Shown one piece after another: positions 53,593 to 62,916 of a DNA stretch of 64,000 nucleotides (positions are counted from its first letter, which is position 1; each line of letters opens with the position of its first letter). Position numbers and translations under genes: made by a program. The DNA comes from Rhodospirillaceae bacterium (GTDB taxonomy: Bacteria > Pseudomonadota > Alphaproteobacteria > Bin65): the NCBI GenBank assembly GCA_028819475.1, contig JAPPLJ010000030.1, positions 1 to 64,000 of the forward strand, given 5' to 3'. The notes beneath the pieces are model-generated. The model was not told the DNA's origin and searched no databases. It saw nothing but the letters and a program-made list of their open reading frames with translations.

Positions 53593-56118
53593 TCATTCGC
53601 GGCGTCCGTCGACGATCATTACGAGCGTCGGCAGGATGAACAGGGTGAAGATGCCGGCGGCGACCAGGCCGCCGAGCATGCTGACCACGAACGGCACGAA
53701 GCGGATCAGTTCGTCGCCGCGCGCGTAGAGCAGGGGCGAGAGGCCCAGGACCGTGGTCAGGCTGGTCAGGAAGACGGCGCGGAAGCGGTGGCGCGTCGCG
53801 GCGGAGGCGGCGGCGATGGCCGGCAGCATATCGTTGTCCCGCCGGATCGCATTGTAGCGGTCGAGCAGCACCAGGGAGTCGTTGACGATCACGCCGGCGA
53901 CGGCGACGACGCCGAACAGCGACAACGCCGTGACATCCCAGCCAAGAATCCAGTGGCCGAATATCGCGCCGGCAAACGCGACCGGCACGCCCGCCATGGC
54001 GACCACCGGCTTCCAGTAGCTGCGCAGGAAACCGGCCATCAGGGCATACATCGCAATCAACACGAAGGGCACGAGCAGGCTCAACGTCTCGAACAGATGC
54101 CTCTCCTGCCGCACGCCGGCGTCATCCGATATGCCGAGGCCGGGATATTTCGCGATCAGGCCGGGCAGAAACTCCCGGTCGATCTTCCGCCGCGCCTGGA
54201 TGGGAGTGATCTGGGTAAGTTCGGTGTGGGCGTTGACCAGCACCGTGCTCTTGCCGTCGATCCGGGTGAGCGCGGCGAGCTCGCGCTTTTCCTCGATCCA
54301 GGCCACGGTGGACAGCGGCACCTCGCCGCCGCCGGGCCGGCGGATCCGCTCGCCGGCGAGCTCGCGCAGACTGCGCCGCCGTTCCGCCGGATAGCGGACG
54401 ACAACCCGTATCTCGTCGCGGCCGCGCTGGATCCTCTGGACCTCGATGCCGTGGTAGTTCGCCCGCAACTGCCGGCCGATCCCGGTCGGCGTCAGCCCCG
54501 CCGCCTTGCCGGCCGGCGTGACCCGGACGACGAAATGCCGTTTGCCCGGCACCAGGCTGTCGGAGAGCTGGTAGATGCCCGGAACGGACCCGATGAACGC
54601 CTTGAGCTCGCGGGCCGCCTGCTCAAGTTTTTCGCGATCGTCGTGAACCAGGGCATAGGCGACGGACGGTATCATCCGGAAAAGGGTGGTCTGGACCGAG
54701 ACTTTCGCCAGTCCCGGCAGATTGCCGATATTCCGGCGCCACAATCGCTCGATTTCCCCGGGCGACGCCTGGCGCAGCGGCCGGTCGTGCAGATGAAGCC
54801 GGACCGAGGCCAGATGGCTGCCGTTGCGCTGCTCCTCGCCGGTGCGCGAACGGGAGACGCCGCCGACATTGCCGACGATCACGCTGATCGAATCGATGGC
54901 AGTCCCTTCGAGTTCTTTGTCGACCGCCTCGGCCGCCCGGACGAATCTTTCGGCGATGGCGGCGCTGGCTTCGAACGGCGCGCCGACCGGCAACTCGAGG
55001 TTTGCCTGGACCGTGTTCGAGCGGCTCGCCGTGTTGTCGAGGATGACCACGCGAACCTGCTCGGACCGCAGCAGGGCAAGAGCGGCAACGAAAAATACCA
55101 GGCCGAAGGCGATCGTCAGCCAGACATGGCGGACCGCCCAGGACACCGCCGGCGCCACGATCGAATCCCGCATCCGGTCGATCGCGTCGCGCGCCGAGGC
55201 CTGGATTTCGCGCAGCGGGGAGAGGCTCCAGTGCCGCTCGTGCGAGAGGTGCGACGGCAGGACGAAGAAAGCCTCGACCAGCGATACGGCGAGAACGAAC
55301 AGGGCGACCCAGAAGAATGGCTGGACGATCTGAAGGCTGCCTTCGGTAACGAACAGGAACGGCACGAATGCCAGGACGGTCGTGGATACGCCGACGAAGA
55401 TCGGGCCCGCGACCATCCGGGCCCCCGAAACGGCCGCCTCTACGGCGCTTTTCCCCCGCTCGCGTTCCGCAGCGACGCTCTCGCCGACCACGACCGCATC
55501 GTCGACGACGATGCCGATCAGCAGGAAGAACGCGAACAATGTCCCCAGGTTCAGGGTCAGGTCCGCCAGATCGAAGAACATCAGCGCGCCGACGAACGAC
55601 AGGGGAATGCCCAGGGTAATCCAGAATGCGAGTCGGAGGTCGAAAACGAGGAACAGGCACACGAACACCAGGATGACGCCGATCGCCGCGTTGCGGACGA
55701 TATCCGACAGAACGTCGAAAATCGGTTCCGCCGTATCGTTCCAGACCCGGATTTCGATCCCCGGCGGCGGCTTGTAGGTCTCGAGGCGTTTCCTGATGTT
55801 GGAGGAAATTTCGAGCAGCGACTGCTCCCTGGACGCTTCGACCCGGACGAAAACCGCCGGCTTGCCGTCGACCGTCGACAGGATGTCCTCGTCGACGAAG
55901 CCGTCGCGGATCGTGGCGACGTCGCCGAGCGTCACGATGGTGCCGTCGACCCGCGTAATCAGCGGTATGTTCCCGAATTCCTCGCCAACCTGCCGTTTTC
56001 CGACCGCATGGAGGACCACGCCGCCGGCGCGGGTGCGCAATTCGCCGAAGGTCGCGTTGCGGGAGACGCGCCGGACTTTTCTCGCCACCTTGGCGAGCGT
56101 CAGATTGTGTCGGCGCAA
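53593..56118 (-). CDS. RND efflux permease, C-terminal 841 residues (after in-frame amber)
   Basis: This frame continues the RND permease begun at 56694. The two are in the same frame, separated by TAG at 56125-56127. The listed start is a TTG, AGGAGG lying just before it but only two bases away, so independent initiation is doubtful. Content is a normal RND transporter: periplasmic pore domains, the proton-relay helices with VVDDAVVVGESVAAERE (about residues 208-225), and repeated halves with VIVNDSLVLLDRYN near the C terminus. The pump would expel small molecules with the HlyD-like partner. If the amber is real, the permease is probably inactive or needs read-through. Confidence 0.75.
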   Translation of the reverse strand: MRRHNLTLAKVARKVRRVSRNATFGELRTRAGGVVLHAVGKRQVGEEFGNIPLITRVDGTIVTLGDVATIRDGFVDEDILSTVDGKPAVFVRVEASREQSLLEISSNIRKRLETYKPPPGIEIRVWNDTAEPIFDVLSDIVRNAAIGVILVFVCLFLVFDLRLAFWITLGIPLSFVGALMFFDLADLTLNLGTLFAFFLLIGIVVDDAVVVGESVAAERERGKSAVEAAVSGARMVAGPIFVGVSTTVLAFVPFLFVTEGSLQIVQPFFWVALFVLAVSLVEAFFVLPSHLSHERHWSLSPLREIQASARDAIDRMRDSIVAPAVSWAVRHVWLTIAFGLVFFVAALALLRSEQVRVVILDNTASRSNTVQANLELPVGAPFEASAAIAERFVRAAEAVDKELEGTAIDSISVIVGNVGGVSRSRTGEEQRNGSHLASVRLHLHDRPLRQASPGEIERLWRRNIGNLPGLAKVSVQTTLFRMIPSVAYALVHDDREKLEQAARELKAFIGSVPGIYQLSDSLVPGKRHFVVRVTPAGKAAGLTPTGIGRQLRANYHGIEVQRIQRGRDEIRVVVRYPAERRRSLRELAGERIRRPGGGEVPLSTVAWIEEKRELAALTRIDGKSTVLVNAHTELTQITPIQARRKIDREFLPGLIAKYPGLGISDDAGVRQERHLFETLSLLVPFVLIAMYALMAGFLRSYWKPVVAMAGVPVAFAGAIFGHWILGWDVTALSLFGVVAVAGVIVNDSLVLLDRYNAIRRDNDMLPAIAAASAATRHRFRAVFLTSLTTVLGLSPLLYARGDELIRFVPFVVSMLGGLVAAGIFTLFILPTLVMIVDGRRE

Positions 56119-56124
56119 CTCCTC

Positions 56125-56694
56125 CTAGTTCATCTCGATTGCGATTTCGCGGTTGCGCGTGCCGCGCAGCTTGACCTGGGAGACCGACGGCAGCGCCAGC
56201 AGATCGTCGCGCAATTTCTCCGCGGCAAGGCGCAGGTCATTTTCGGTCGAAGTCGACGAGGCGACGGCAAGCGTCATCACTTCGATCGCCAGCTTCTTCA
56301 GTTCCACCCGCGGCCGTTCTGCATTGGCCGGCGGAAAATTCTCGATGCTCTCGACAGCGCTGCGGACATCGGCCAGGACCTCGCCGGCATCGGCGAAGGT
56401 TTCGAGTTCGACGTCGAACCGGGAGAATCCCTGCGAGGCGGTGCCCACGACCCGCGCGACGCCGGGAAGGCCGACCACGCTTTCCTCGATCCGGCGGTTG
56501 ATGTCCTCTTCGACTTCCTTCGGCGACGCGCCGGGCACCCGCACGGTCACGCTGACCGTGCGCAGATCGATTTCCGGAATGTGCTGAACGGTCAGCTGAA
56601 TCCCGGAAAACACGCCGCCGACGATCAGCAGGATCAGCAGGAATTTGGCGGCGACGGGATTGCCGACGAAATATGCGATCGGTCCGTTTTTCAC
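56125..56694 (-). CDS. RND efflux permease, N-terminal 189 residues (truncated by amber)
   Basis: The N-terminal part of the same RND permease starting at GTG 56694: membrane helix 1 (PVAAKFLLILLIVGGVFSG) and the first periplasmic segment with TVRVPGASPKEVEEDI, typical of the family. It ends NREIAIEMN, followed by TAG GAG GAG TTG, and joins in frame with the downstream part, whose EELRRHNLTLAKVARKVRR is the expected continuation. In other RND proteins this spot reads like EVSEEALRRYGLT. Together the halves would be about 1030 residues, the usual length. A single-base change of GAG, CAG or AAG to TAG is the likeliest cause. Confidence 0.75.
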   Translation of the reverse strand: MKNGPIAYFVGNPVAAKFLLILLIVGGVFSGIQLTVQHIPEIDLRTVSVTVRVPGASPKEVEEDINRRIEESVVGLPGVARVVGTASQGFSRFDVELETFADAGEVLADVRSAVESIENFPPANAERPRVELKKLAIEVMTLAVASSTSTENDLRLAAEKLRDDLLALPSVSQVKLRGTRNREIAIEMN

Positions 56695-56749
56695 GATAGT
56701 CCCTCGCGATGGCGCGCCTTGCGCACGCAGCGTCCGTCTTCAGGCCGGA

Positions 56750-57934
56750 TTATTCCGGCGACCGGATTGCCCTGGCCGTCACCTGCAATCCTGCCCTGGC
56801 ATTGGCCAGAACGCCCACGACGACACCCTCGCCCGCATCGAACGGCTCGACGATCCAGCCGTCGGCCGTGCGGCCGAGCGTTTTGGGCGTGAACGCGGCC
56901 AGGGCGCCCTTCCTGACCACCCACACGCTGTTGCGGTCGCGTGCCGCCGTCTCAGGCAGCACGAAGACCCCGTCGCGCGTTGGCCCGGTTACCGCAATTT
57001 CCACGAAAGTGCCCGGCGCGGGCAACGAGTCCGGCGGCGTATCCTTGGCGAAATTCAGGAACATCGACCCCAGGCGGGTGCGCGGGGCGACGACCGACGA
57101 CACCCTGACCACTTCGCCGTCGTATTTTCCGGCCCAGGTCGAGAGCCGGGCCGAACGGCCGACCATCGGTGCGAAACTCCGGAGATCCTTCGGCTCGACC
57201 GGCGCCCGGACCTGTACCGAGCCGGACCGGTAAACGACACCGAGCACCCACGAGCGCCCGACACTTTCGGCCGGGCCCACCAGTTCGCCGACCTCGACAT
57301 CCGAACGCACCACCCGGATGTCGTAGGGCAGCGATATGCTTGTGCGCGCCAGCTGCAGCTTCGCCAGATCCAGCGCCGCCTGCGCCCGGCCCAGCCTGGC
57401 TTCCGCCCTGGAAATCGACGAGACGCGGCGAACCCGTTCCGGAATCTCCGTTCCCGGATTGGCCTTCGCGAACTTCTCGGCGCCTTCCTTCGCAAGGGAC
57501 CTTTGAATTTGCAGGCTGGCCTCGGCTTCCACGACCGACATTGCCGCGCCCTGGACCCGAATTTCGAATTCGGACGGATCGATCCTGAGTAACGTCTCGT
57601 TTGCCGCGAGCGACCCGCCATTCGTGAATTTCGGCGAGACCCAGACGACCCGGCCGACGACCTCGGAAACGACCTTGGTCTTCCGTTCGAGCGTCACAGT
57701 TCCCGTCGCACGGACGGTAAAGGTGTATTTTTTCGGACTCGGCTGGACGACGCGGACGGGAGGCTTGCCGGGCCCGGCCGTCGTCGCGGCCGTCGCCCCG
57801 CGCTCGACCCGGTCGGGCGCGCGGGCAAAATAAAGAGCGACAACGATGGCGATCAGGATTGCCGCCAGCTGCGCGTATCCGAGCCACCGCGGCCTGTCGG
57901 GACGGCTGGCTGAGTCTGATGATTCCTGGGGCAT
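56750..57934 (-). CDS. RND periplasmic adaptor (HlyD/membrane fusion protein)
   Basis: A 394-residue adaptor with a membrane anchor at about 20-40 (LAAILIAIVVALYFA). It has the lipoyl-like beta-barrel segments (VRATGTVTLERKTKVVSEV and LLRIDPSEFEIRVQ), a helical hairpin at about 130-220, and the distal barrel. It connects the RND permease to an outer membrane channel. No outer-membrane gene is in view. It sits 55 bp before the permease start. The 335-bp gap upstream (57935-58269) has an A+T-rich stretch near 58070-58100 and repeat copy C. Confidence 0.85.
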   Translation of the reverse strand: MPQESSDSASRPDRPRWLGYAQLAAILIAIVVALYFARAPDRVERGATAATTAGPGKPPVRVVQPSPKKYTFTVRATGTVTLERKTKVVSEVVGRVVWVSPKFTNGGSLAANETLLRIDPSEFEIRVQGAAMSVVEAEASLQIQRSLAKEGAEKFAKANPGTEIPERVRRVSSISRAEARLGRAQAALDLAKLQLARTSISLPYDIRVVRSDVEVGELVGPAESVGRSWVLGVVYRSGSVQVRAPVEPKDLRSFAPMVGRSARLSTWAGKYDGEVVRVSSVVAPRTRLGSMFLNFAKDTPPDSLPAPGTFVEIAVTGPTRDGVFVLPETAARDRNSVWVVRKGALAAFTPKTLGRTADGWIVEPFDAGEGVVVGVLANARAGLQVTARAIRSPE

Positions 57935-58121
57935 CGCCGCGCTCCCGCTTACCTGAAGGGTTTGCCGGCGGGTTCGGGAACGGGCGATGCAAGATGCGAA
58001 GATCGTCTGGCCATTGCCCGGTTGCCCGTCCCGTCACCAGCCGTGTTCGGAAATATATCGGTTCGTAAAATCGGTGCAAGAATTTGCAAACGGCCAGGAT
58101 AATATATCGGACCCGGCATTT

Positions 58122-58264
58122 CGTCCTTCGAGACGGCTCAGGCGTTCGCCTTCGCCTCCTCAGGATGACGGGTTTTGTTTGCTTCACCCATACAGCTTCA
58201 TCCTCAGGAGGGGCTGAGGAGCGATCCGCAAGGATCGCGTCCCGAAGCCCCGTCTCGAAGGACG
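58122..58264. repeat. Palindromic interspersed repeat, copy C (inverted relative to A and B)
   Basis: cgtccttcgagac at the left and ctcgaaggacg at the right enclose cctcaggatga (58159-58169) and an imperfect cttcatcctcagg. Its left arm is the reverse complement of the right arm of copies A and B, so the orientation is flipped. Confidence 0.87.
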
Positions 58265-58269
58265 TCCCA

Positions 58270-58920
58270 TCAGGCGGCGCCGCGTGCCTCCAGAATCCCG
58301 GCGAACGCCCGGACGGCGGCGGCCGGGCCTTCCGGATGGTCCCAGACGCCGCCGACGACGGCGAGAAAATCGGCGCCGGCGCGGATCAGCGGGCGGCAAT
58401 TCTCCACGGTGATGCCGCCGATGGCGCCGCAGGGCACGACCGTTGCCGCAGACCATCCTTCCAGCGTTTCCAGCGTCGCCTGCGATTTCGGATCTTTGGT
58501 CCGGGTCGGGAAAAAGGCGCCGAAGGCGACATAGTCCGCGCCGGCCTCGGCCGCCTCCATCGCCAGATGCAGCGAGTTGTGGCAGGTCACGCCGACGGTC
58601 GCTTCCGCGCCGACCAGGGCGCGCGCTTCGGCATAGGCGGCGTCGTCCTGCCCGACATGAACGCCGTCGGCGCCGATCTCGCGCGCCAGATCCGGCCGGT
58701 CGTTGACGATGAAGGCAATGTCGTGGCGGTGACAGACCGGCATCAGGATTTCGGCCGCCCGGCGCACGGCATCGTCCGGCGCATCCTTGAGGCGAAGCTG
58801 GAGGCAGGCGGCCGGCCCGGCATCGAGCGCCGCTTTCAGCGTCTCCGCAAACGCCGCCGGCTCCAGCGCCGGAGGTGTAATCAGATAAAGCTGGCAGCCG
58901 GGATCGGCAGGATCGACCAT
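58270..58920 (-). CDS. thiE: Thiamine phosphate synthase
   Basis: A 216-residue TIM barrel that joins the thiazole and pyrimidine phosphates of thiamine. Landmarks are LYLITPP at the N terminus, CLQLRLKD (about 40-47), [24 protein letters not shown] (key NDR and HVGQ), GVTCHNS and [13 protein letters not shown] (phosphate loop), and AIGGIT. All catalytic blocks are present. It lies after the class I aldolase, 30 bp away on the same strand; no other thi gene is here. Confidence 0.92.
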   Translation of the reverse strand: MVDPADPGCQLYLITPPALEPAAFAETLKAALDAGPAACLQLRLKDAPDDAVRRAAEILMPVCHRHDIAFIVNDRPDLAREIGADGVHVGQDDAAYAEARALVGAEATVGVTCHNSLHLAMEAAEAGADYVAFGAFFPTRTKDPKSQATLETLEGWSAATVVPCGAIGGITVENCRPLIRAGADFLAVVGGVWDHPEGPAAAVRAFAGILEARGAA

Positions 58921-58950
58921 CGCTCGTTCATCCGGCAGCGCGGCCGGCGC

Positions 58951-59871
58951 CTAGAGCTGCCCCTTGTAGATCCTGACCGCCTTGTCGAGCAGGGCGAGGG
59001 CGTCGTCGCGCGGGCGCTGGAAGCTGTTGCGGCCGATGATCGAGCCCGACGCGCCGCCGTCGCGCAGTGCGCGGATTTCGTCCAGGATCGCATCGTCGCC
59101 CTTGGCCGCGCCGCCGGAGAAGACGACCAGCCGGCGGCCGCCGAAGGCGCTCTGCATGACATGGGCGACGCGGGCGGACAGGCTCGAAATGTCGATGCCC
59201 TGCGCCTCGTAGAGCTTGCGCGCCTCGTCCTGTTCGATATGCGCGGTCGGCGGCTTGACCTTGATGATGTGGGCGCCGAGCAGCGCGGCCATGTGGGCCG
59301 CATAGGCGCAGACGTCGATCGCGGTCTCGCCGTCCTTCGACAGGCCGCCGCCGCGCGGATAGGACCAGATGACGACGGCGAGGCCGACCGATTTCGCCTC
59401 CGCCGCCAGCTCGCGGATTTCCTCCATCATCTCGAACTGGCTGTCCGAGGCCGGATAGATGGTGAAGCCGATGGCGGAACAGCCGAGGCGCAGGGCGTCC
59501 TCCACCCCGCCGGTGATCGCCTGGTCCTTGTCCCGGGCGTGGCTGTTCGAGCTGTTGACCTTGAGGATGGTCGGAATCTGCCCGGCGAACGTATCCGCGC
59601 CCGCTTCCAGCAGGCCGAGCGGCGCGGCGAAGGCGTTCAGCCCGGCATCGATCGCCAGCCGGTAATGGTAGTGCGGATCGTAGCCTTCCGGGTTCGGCGC
59701 GAAGCTGCGCGCCGGGCCGTGCTCGAAGCCCTGGTCGACCGGCAGGATGACGGCCCTGCCGGTGCCGGTCAGACGGCCGGTCATCAGGATGCGGGCCAGC
59801 TGGCCCTTGGTGCCCGGACAGTCGCTCTCGTAGTTCTTCAGGATCCGGCGCACCGTGGACGTCATCTTCAT
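58951..59871 (-). CDS. fba: Class I fructose-bisphosphate aldolase
   Basis: A 306-residue aldolase of the archaeal/DhnA-like class I (FbaB) type. Motifs include ILPVDQGFEHGP (about 41-52), LGCSAIGFTIYPASD (about 130-144), VIWSYPRGGGLSKDGE (about 168-183) and the Schiff-base lysine region HIIKVKPPT (about 200-208). The Lys in IIKVK is the expected Schiff-base residue. It cleaves fructose-1,6-bisphosphate or a related sugar phosphate. It is followed by thiE and preceded by a small conserved protein gene (120 bp). Confidence 0.92.
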   Translation of the reverse strand: MKMTSTVRRILKNYESDCPGTKGQLARILMTGRLTGTGRAVILPVDQGFEHGPARSFAPNPEGYDPHYHYRLAIDAGLNAFAAPLGLLEAGADTFAGQIPTILKVNSSNSHARDKDQAITGGVEDALRLGCSAIGFTIYPASDSQFEMMEEIRELAAEAKSVGLAVVIWSYPRGGGLSKDGETAIDVCAYAAHMAALLGAHIIKVKPPTAHIEQDEARKLYEAQGIDISSLSARVAHVMQSAFGGRRLVVFSGGAAKGDDAILDEIRALRDGGASGSIIGRNSFQRPRDDALALLDKAVRIYKGQL

Positions 59872-59990
59872 GGCTCGGCTATCCCCTTCGGCTCGTTCCG
59901 ACGGGCCGGCGCGCCGCGGGCCCCTCCTTCTCCCCGCTGTGCTTAGACAAGGCTGCGGGCGGTTTCAACGGGCGTCTTCGACGGCGCCCT

Positions 59991-60446
59991 TCAACTTCGG
60001 TTGTCGGCGTCGGCGGCCCCGGTTCGGCCGCCCCGGTTTTGCAAGGCAAACCGGCAGGAGGCTGCCGGATCCAGCCGGTCGCGCAGGTCGAGTTCCGGTG
60101 GCGGGCCGGGATGCAGCGCCCCGCCGCACCGTTCTGCGATCGACGCCAGTTTCTCCCGGACGTCGGCCCGGACGGCGACGTGCACGTTGCGCAGGCCCTC
60201 CCGAAAGGCGGACAGGGCGAAACCCGGCGCGGCGCCGCAATCGAGCACCGTCGCGGCCCGGCCGGGTTCCGCGGCCTTTGCGACCGCGCGGTCGAGGGCC
60301 GCCCAGTAGCCGACACCCAGGCTGCGGGCACCGTCCGGCGGGCTCCACAACTCCAGCGTCGCGCCCGCGGCCGCGGCCTCGTGCAGCGCGATCCGGGCGA
60401 GCCGCAGGTCGGCGACGATGCAGGCGAGGTGCGGGCGCTCCGGCAC
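59991..60446 (-). CDS. Conserved hypothetical protein
   Basis: A 151-residue protein beginning MPERPHLACIVADLRLARIALHE, followed by WSPPDGARSLGVGYWAAL and VLDCGAAPGFALSAFREGL. I cannot name a family, though the ThiE-aldolase context is one where alphaproteobacteria often have a small protein of this kind. A Gly-rich VLDCGAAPG loop resembles an SAM-binding motif I but the fold is too short for a methyltransferase. The C-terminal 25 residues are low complexity. It lies 15 bp after the 2-hydroxychromene isomerase gene, likely co-transcribed. Confidence 0.6.
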   Translation of the reverse strand: MPERPHLACIVADLRLARIALHEAAAAGATLELWSPPDGARSLGVGYWAALDRAVAKAAEPGRAATVLDCGAAPGFALSAFREGLRNVHVAVRADVREKLASIAERCGGALHPGPPPELDLRDRLDPAASCRFALQNRGGRTGAADADNRS

Positions 60447-60461
60447 CGGGTCCGGCCGCGG

Positions 60462-61088
60462 TCAGCGCCGCCGCTCGGCCGCGGCCGGCAGGGTTTCCAG
60501 CCGCTTCATGGCGTCGGTCCCGAGGATGGCCGGATCGGCCAGATAGGCGTGGGCGAAATCGGTGCCGTCGACGCCCCAGAAGAATTGGCCGTCGATCGCC
60601 AGGGTCGGCACGCCGAAAATGCCGGCGGCGACCGCCGCGTCCGTGTTTTCTTTCAGCGCGGCCTTGACCGGCTCCTGCGCGATCAGGGCATCGGCGTCGG
60701 CCGCGCCCAGCGCTTCGGTCAGCGCCGGCCATTCCGCGTTCGGCTCGCGGCCGTCGGCCCAGACGAAGCGGAAGATGGCGTCGATGGCGGCGAGATCGCC
60801 GTCGAGCGCGATGGACAGGCGCAGGATGCGCAGCGGGTTGAACGGATGGGCCGGCGGCATCCGGAAGGGCACGCCGAGGCGGCCGGCCGTGAACTGGCAG
60901 AAACGGTAGGTCCACAGCCGCTTGGCCGGAATCTCGGCCGGGCCCAGGTTGCCGGTCGCGTTCAGGAGCCCGGCGAACAGCACCGGCACCGGGCGAATTT
61001 CCGCGATTCCGGCGAACTCGCCCAGCCGCTGCGACTGCAGATAGGCGTAGGGCGAGATATAGTCGAAATACCAGTCGATTCGTTTCAT
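60462..61088 (-). CDS. 2-hydroxychromene-2-carboxylate isomerase / DsbA-fold protein
   Basis: A 208-residue DsbA-fold protein of the HCCA isomerase family. It starts WYFDYISPYAYLQSQRL, the glutathione-binding Ser region, and contains GVPTLAIDGQFFWGVDGTDF (key GVPT, the cis-Pro loop). HCCA isomerases act in aromatic breakdown with glutathione; many relatives are of unknown function. ATG 61088 gives the conserved start. The 308-bp gap upstream (61089-61396) holds only repeat copy D. Confidence 0.85.
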   Translation of the reverse strand: MKRIDWYFDYISPYAYLQSQRLGEFAGIAEIRPVPVLFAGLLNATGNLGPAEIPAKRLWTYRFCQFTAGRLGVPFRMPPAHPFNPLRILRLSIALDGDLAAIDAIFRFVWADGREPNAEWPALTEALGAADADALIAQEPVKAALKENTDAAVAAGIFGVPTLAIDGQFFWGVDGTDFAHAYLADPAILGTDAMKRLETLPAAAERRR

Positions 61089-61171
61089 GCGTCCTCGCTC
61101 GGGCCGCTGTCCGGGGCTTTCCAGCCGCGAGAGGTAGGGGAATTGTGCAGCGTACGGTGCGAATGCAATGC

Positions 61172-61332
61172 CGTCCTTCGAGACGGGCGTTTCGAGACGG
61201 CGCTAGAGCGCCTCCTCAACGCCCTCCTCAGGATGAAGGGCTTGGGGTCTGGCCAAATTTGCAGCTTCATCCTGAGGAGGGGCTGAGGAGCGGTTCGCAG
61301 AACCGCGTCTCGAAGCCCCGTCTCGAAGGACG
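61172..61332. repeat. Palindromic interspersed repeat, copy D
   Basis: cgtccttcgagac and gtctcgaaggacg are exact inverted ends. Inside lie cctcaggatgaag (61229-61241) and cttcatcctgagg (61266-61278). It fills half of the gap between the isomerase and the deacetylase. Confidence 0.9.
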
Positions 61333-61396
61333 GCGTTGCAAGCCGGCGCCGGGTCGGCTAGGCGTTGGCGTGTCCCGACCGCACCGGCATCCGCCC

Positions 61397-62428
61397 ATGC
61401 TGCCCATCGTGTTCCATCCCGGCCACGCCCGCCACGATCCGCAGCTCTATTTCAAGGCCGGCGGGTTCCATTCCCATCCGGAAATGCCGTCGCGGGCCGA
61501 GGCCATCGTGCGCGCCCTGGAGGCGCAGGGCGGCGAAACCGTCGCCCCGGACGACTTCGGCCCCGGCCCGCGGGCGGACGTCCATACGGCGGAATACCTC
61601 GATTTCCTTTCGGGCGTATACGGGAGATGGAAGGCGGAAGGCCAGTCCGGCGACGAGGTCGTGCCGAACATCCATCCCGGCCGGCACATGGCCGGACGTC
61701 CGGCGAGCCTGCTCGGCCAGGTCGGGTTCCATACGACCGATCTTTCCAGCCCGGTCGGGCCGGGCACCTGGGAGGCGGCCTGCGGCAGCGCGAATACGGC
61801 GCTCCACGCCGCGAAGCTGGTGCTCGACGGGGCGCCGGCCGCCTACGCCCTGTGCCGCCCGCCGGGGCATCACGCCTACGCCGACATGGCCGGCGGATTC
61901 TGCTTCCTGAACAACATCGCGATTGCCGCCCAATACGCTGTGCGCTGCGGCAGGCGGCCGGCGATCCTCGACGTCGACGTCCATGCCGGCAACGGTACCC
62001 AGGGAATCTTCTATCGCCGGCCTGACGTGCTGACCGTTTCGCTGCATTGCGATCCGGCGGACTATTACCCCTTCTTCGCCGGCCATGCCGATGAGCGCGG
62101 CGCCGGCGACGGCACCGGCTGTCACCTCAACCTGCCGCTGCCGCCGGAGACCGGGGACAACGCCTATCTTTCCGCGCTCGACTCGGCGTTGAACCGCATT
62201 GCCGCCTGGGGGCCGGACATACTGTTCGTCGCGCTCGGCGTGGACGGCTACGAGAAGGACCCGCTGCGCGGCATCTGCCTGACCACGCCCGGCTTCAGCC
62301 GCATCGCCCGGGCGATCGGCGAGCTGAAAGTTCCGACGGCGCTGATCCAGGAAGGCGGATACCATGTGCCGGACCTGGGAAAAAACGTCTTCTCCTTCCT
62401 CGAAGGCTTCGAGGCGGCCCACGGTTAG
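61397..62428 (+). CDS. Histone-deacetylase family protein (acetylpolyamine amidohydrolase-like)
   Basis: A 343-residue zinc amidohydrolase of the arginase/deacetylase fold. It has the catalytic His pair in CRPPGHHA (153-160), zinc ligands in DVDVHAGNG (Asp194, His196) and a third in GVDGYEKDP, and the capping Tyr/His side near EGGYHVPDL. Bacterial members deacetylate polyamines, acetoin-related or other small substrates. ATG 61397 starts MLPIVFHPGHARHDP; the longer frame upstream runs into the repeat and is rejected. Confidence 0.88.
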   Translation: MLPIVFHPGHARHDPQLYFKAGGFHSHPEMPSRAEAIVRALEAQGGETVAPDDFGPGPRADVHTAEYLDFLSGVYGRWKAEGQSGDEVVPNIHPGRHMAGRPASLLGQVGFHTTDLSSPVGPGTWEAACGSANTALHAAKLVLDGAPAAYALCRPPGHHAYADMAGGFCFLNNIAIAAQYAVRCGRRPAILDVDVHAGNGTQGIFYRRPDVLTVSLHCDPADYYPFFAGHADERGAGDGTGCHLNLPLPPETGDNAYLSALDSALNRIAAWGPDILFVALGVDGYEKDPLRGICLTTPGFSRIARAIGELKVPTALIQEGGYHVPDLGKNVFSFLEGFEAAHG

Positions 62429-62454
62429 GGCGTCCCGGGTTCCTGCGTCGGCCG

Positions 62455-62916
62455 TCAGGCGGCGGAGTCGAGCGCGTCGCCGCCCAGATTGTCGTAGACC
62501 CGGACCAGCATCCGCTTGAGCGCGGCGGCTTCTTCTGCCGTGAAACCGGCCAGTGCGACCGTTTCGTAGCGCCGGGCGACCGGCACGATGGCCCGGACGG
62601 TCGCCCGGCCGACCGGCGTCAGGGCGACGGCGACGACCCGCGCATCCGCATCCGGTTCCCGCCGGCGGTTCACCATGCCCCGGCTCTCCATCTTGCCGAC
62701 CAGCCGGGACAGGGTGGAGATGTCGATCGAGGTCAGGTCCGCCAGATCGCTGATCCGCAGGCCGTCGCGGTGATGGAGCGCGGCAAGGACCCGCCACATC
62801 TGCAGGGTGACTCCGTGCGGCGCGATCTCGCGCGAAAAGGCCGCCGCCAGTTCGACGCCCGTGCGGTTGATCAGGTAGGGGAGGTAGGCGGTGAGGTCGA
62901 AGGACACGGCGGTCAC
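62455..62916 (-). CDS. MarR-family transcriptional regulator
   Basis: A 153-residue winged-helix regulator of the MarR type. The N-terminal dimer helix, then RISDLADLTSIDISTLSRLVGKMESRGMV (key residues STLSRLV) and the wing RREPDADARVVAVALTPVG are clear. It probably represses its neighbour on binding an aromatic or phenolic ligand. The start is GTG 62916, overlapping the TGA of the LLM oxidoreductase by four bases; GTG 62907 is the alternative. It is translated from the same message as that gene. Confidence 0.87.
   Translation of the reverse strand: MTAVSFDLTAYLPYLINRTGVELAAAFSREIAPHGVTLQMWRVLAALHHRDGLRISDLADLTSIDISTLSRLVGKMESRGMVNRRREPDADARVVAVALTPVGRATVRAIVPVARRYETVALAGFTAEEAAALKRMLVRVYDNLGGDALDSAA

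Noticed and set aside
53788-56892. 1034-codon plus-strand frame antisense to the RND permease
   Set aside because: Shadow of the permease; the RND motifs lie on the minus strand.
47433-61332. CRISPR array reading of the repeated arms
   Set aside because: Copies are kilobases apart with no regular spacers and no cas genes.
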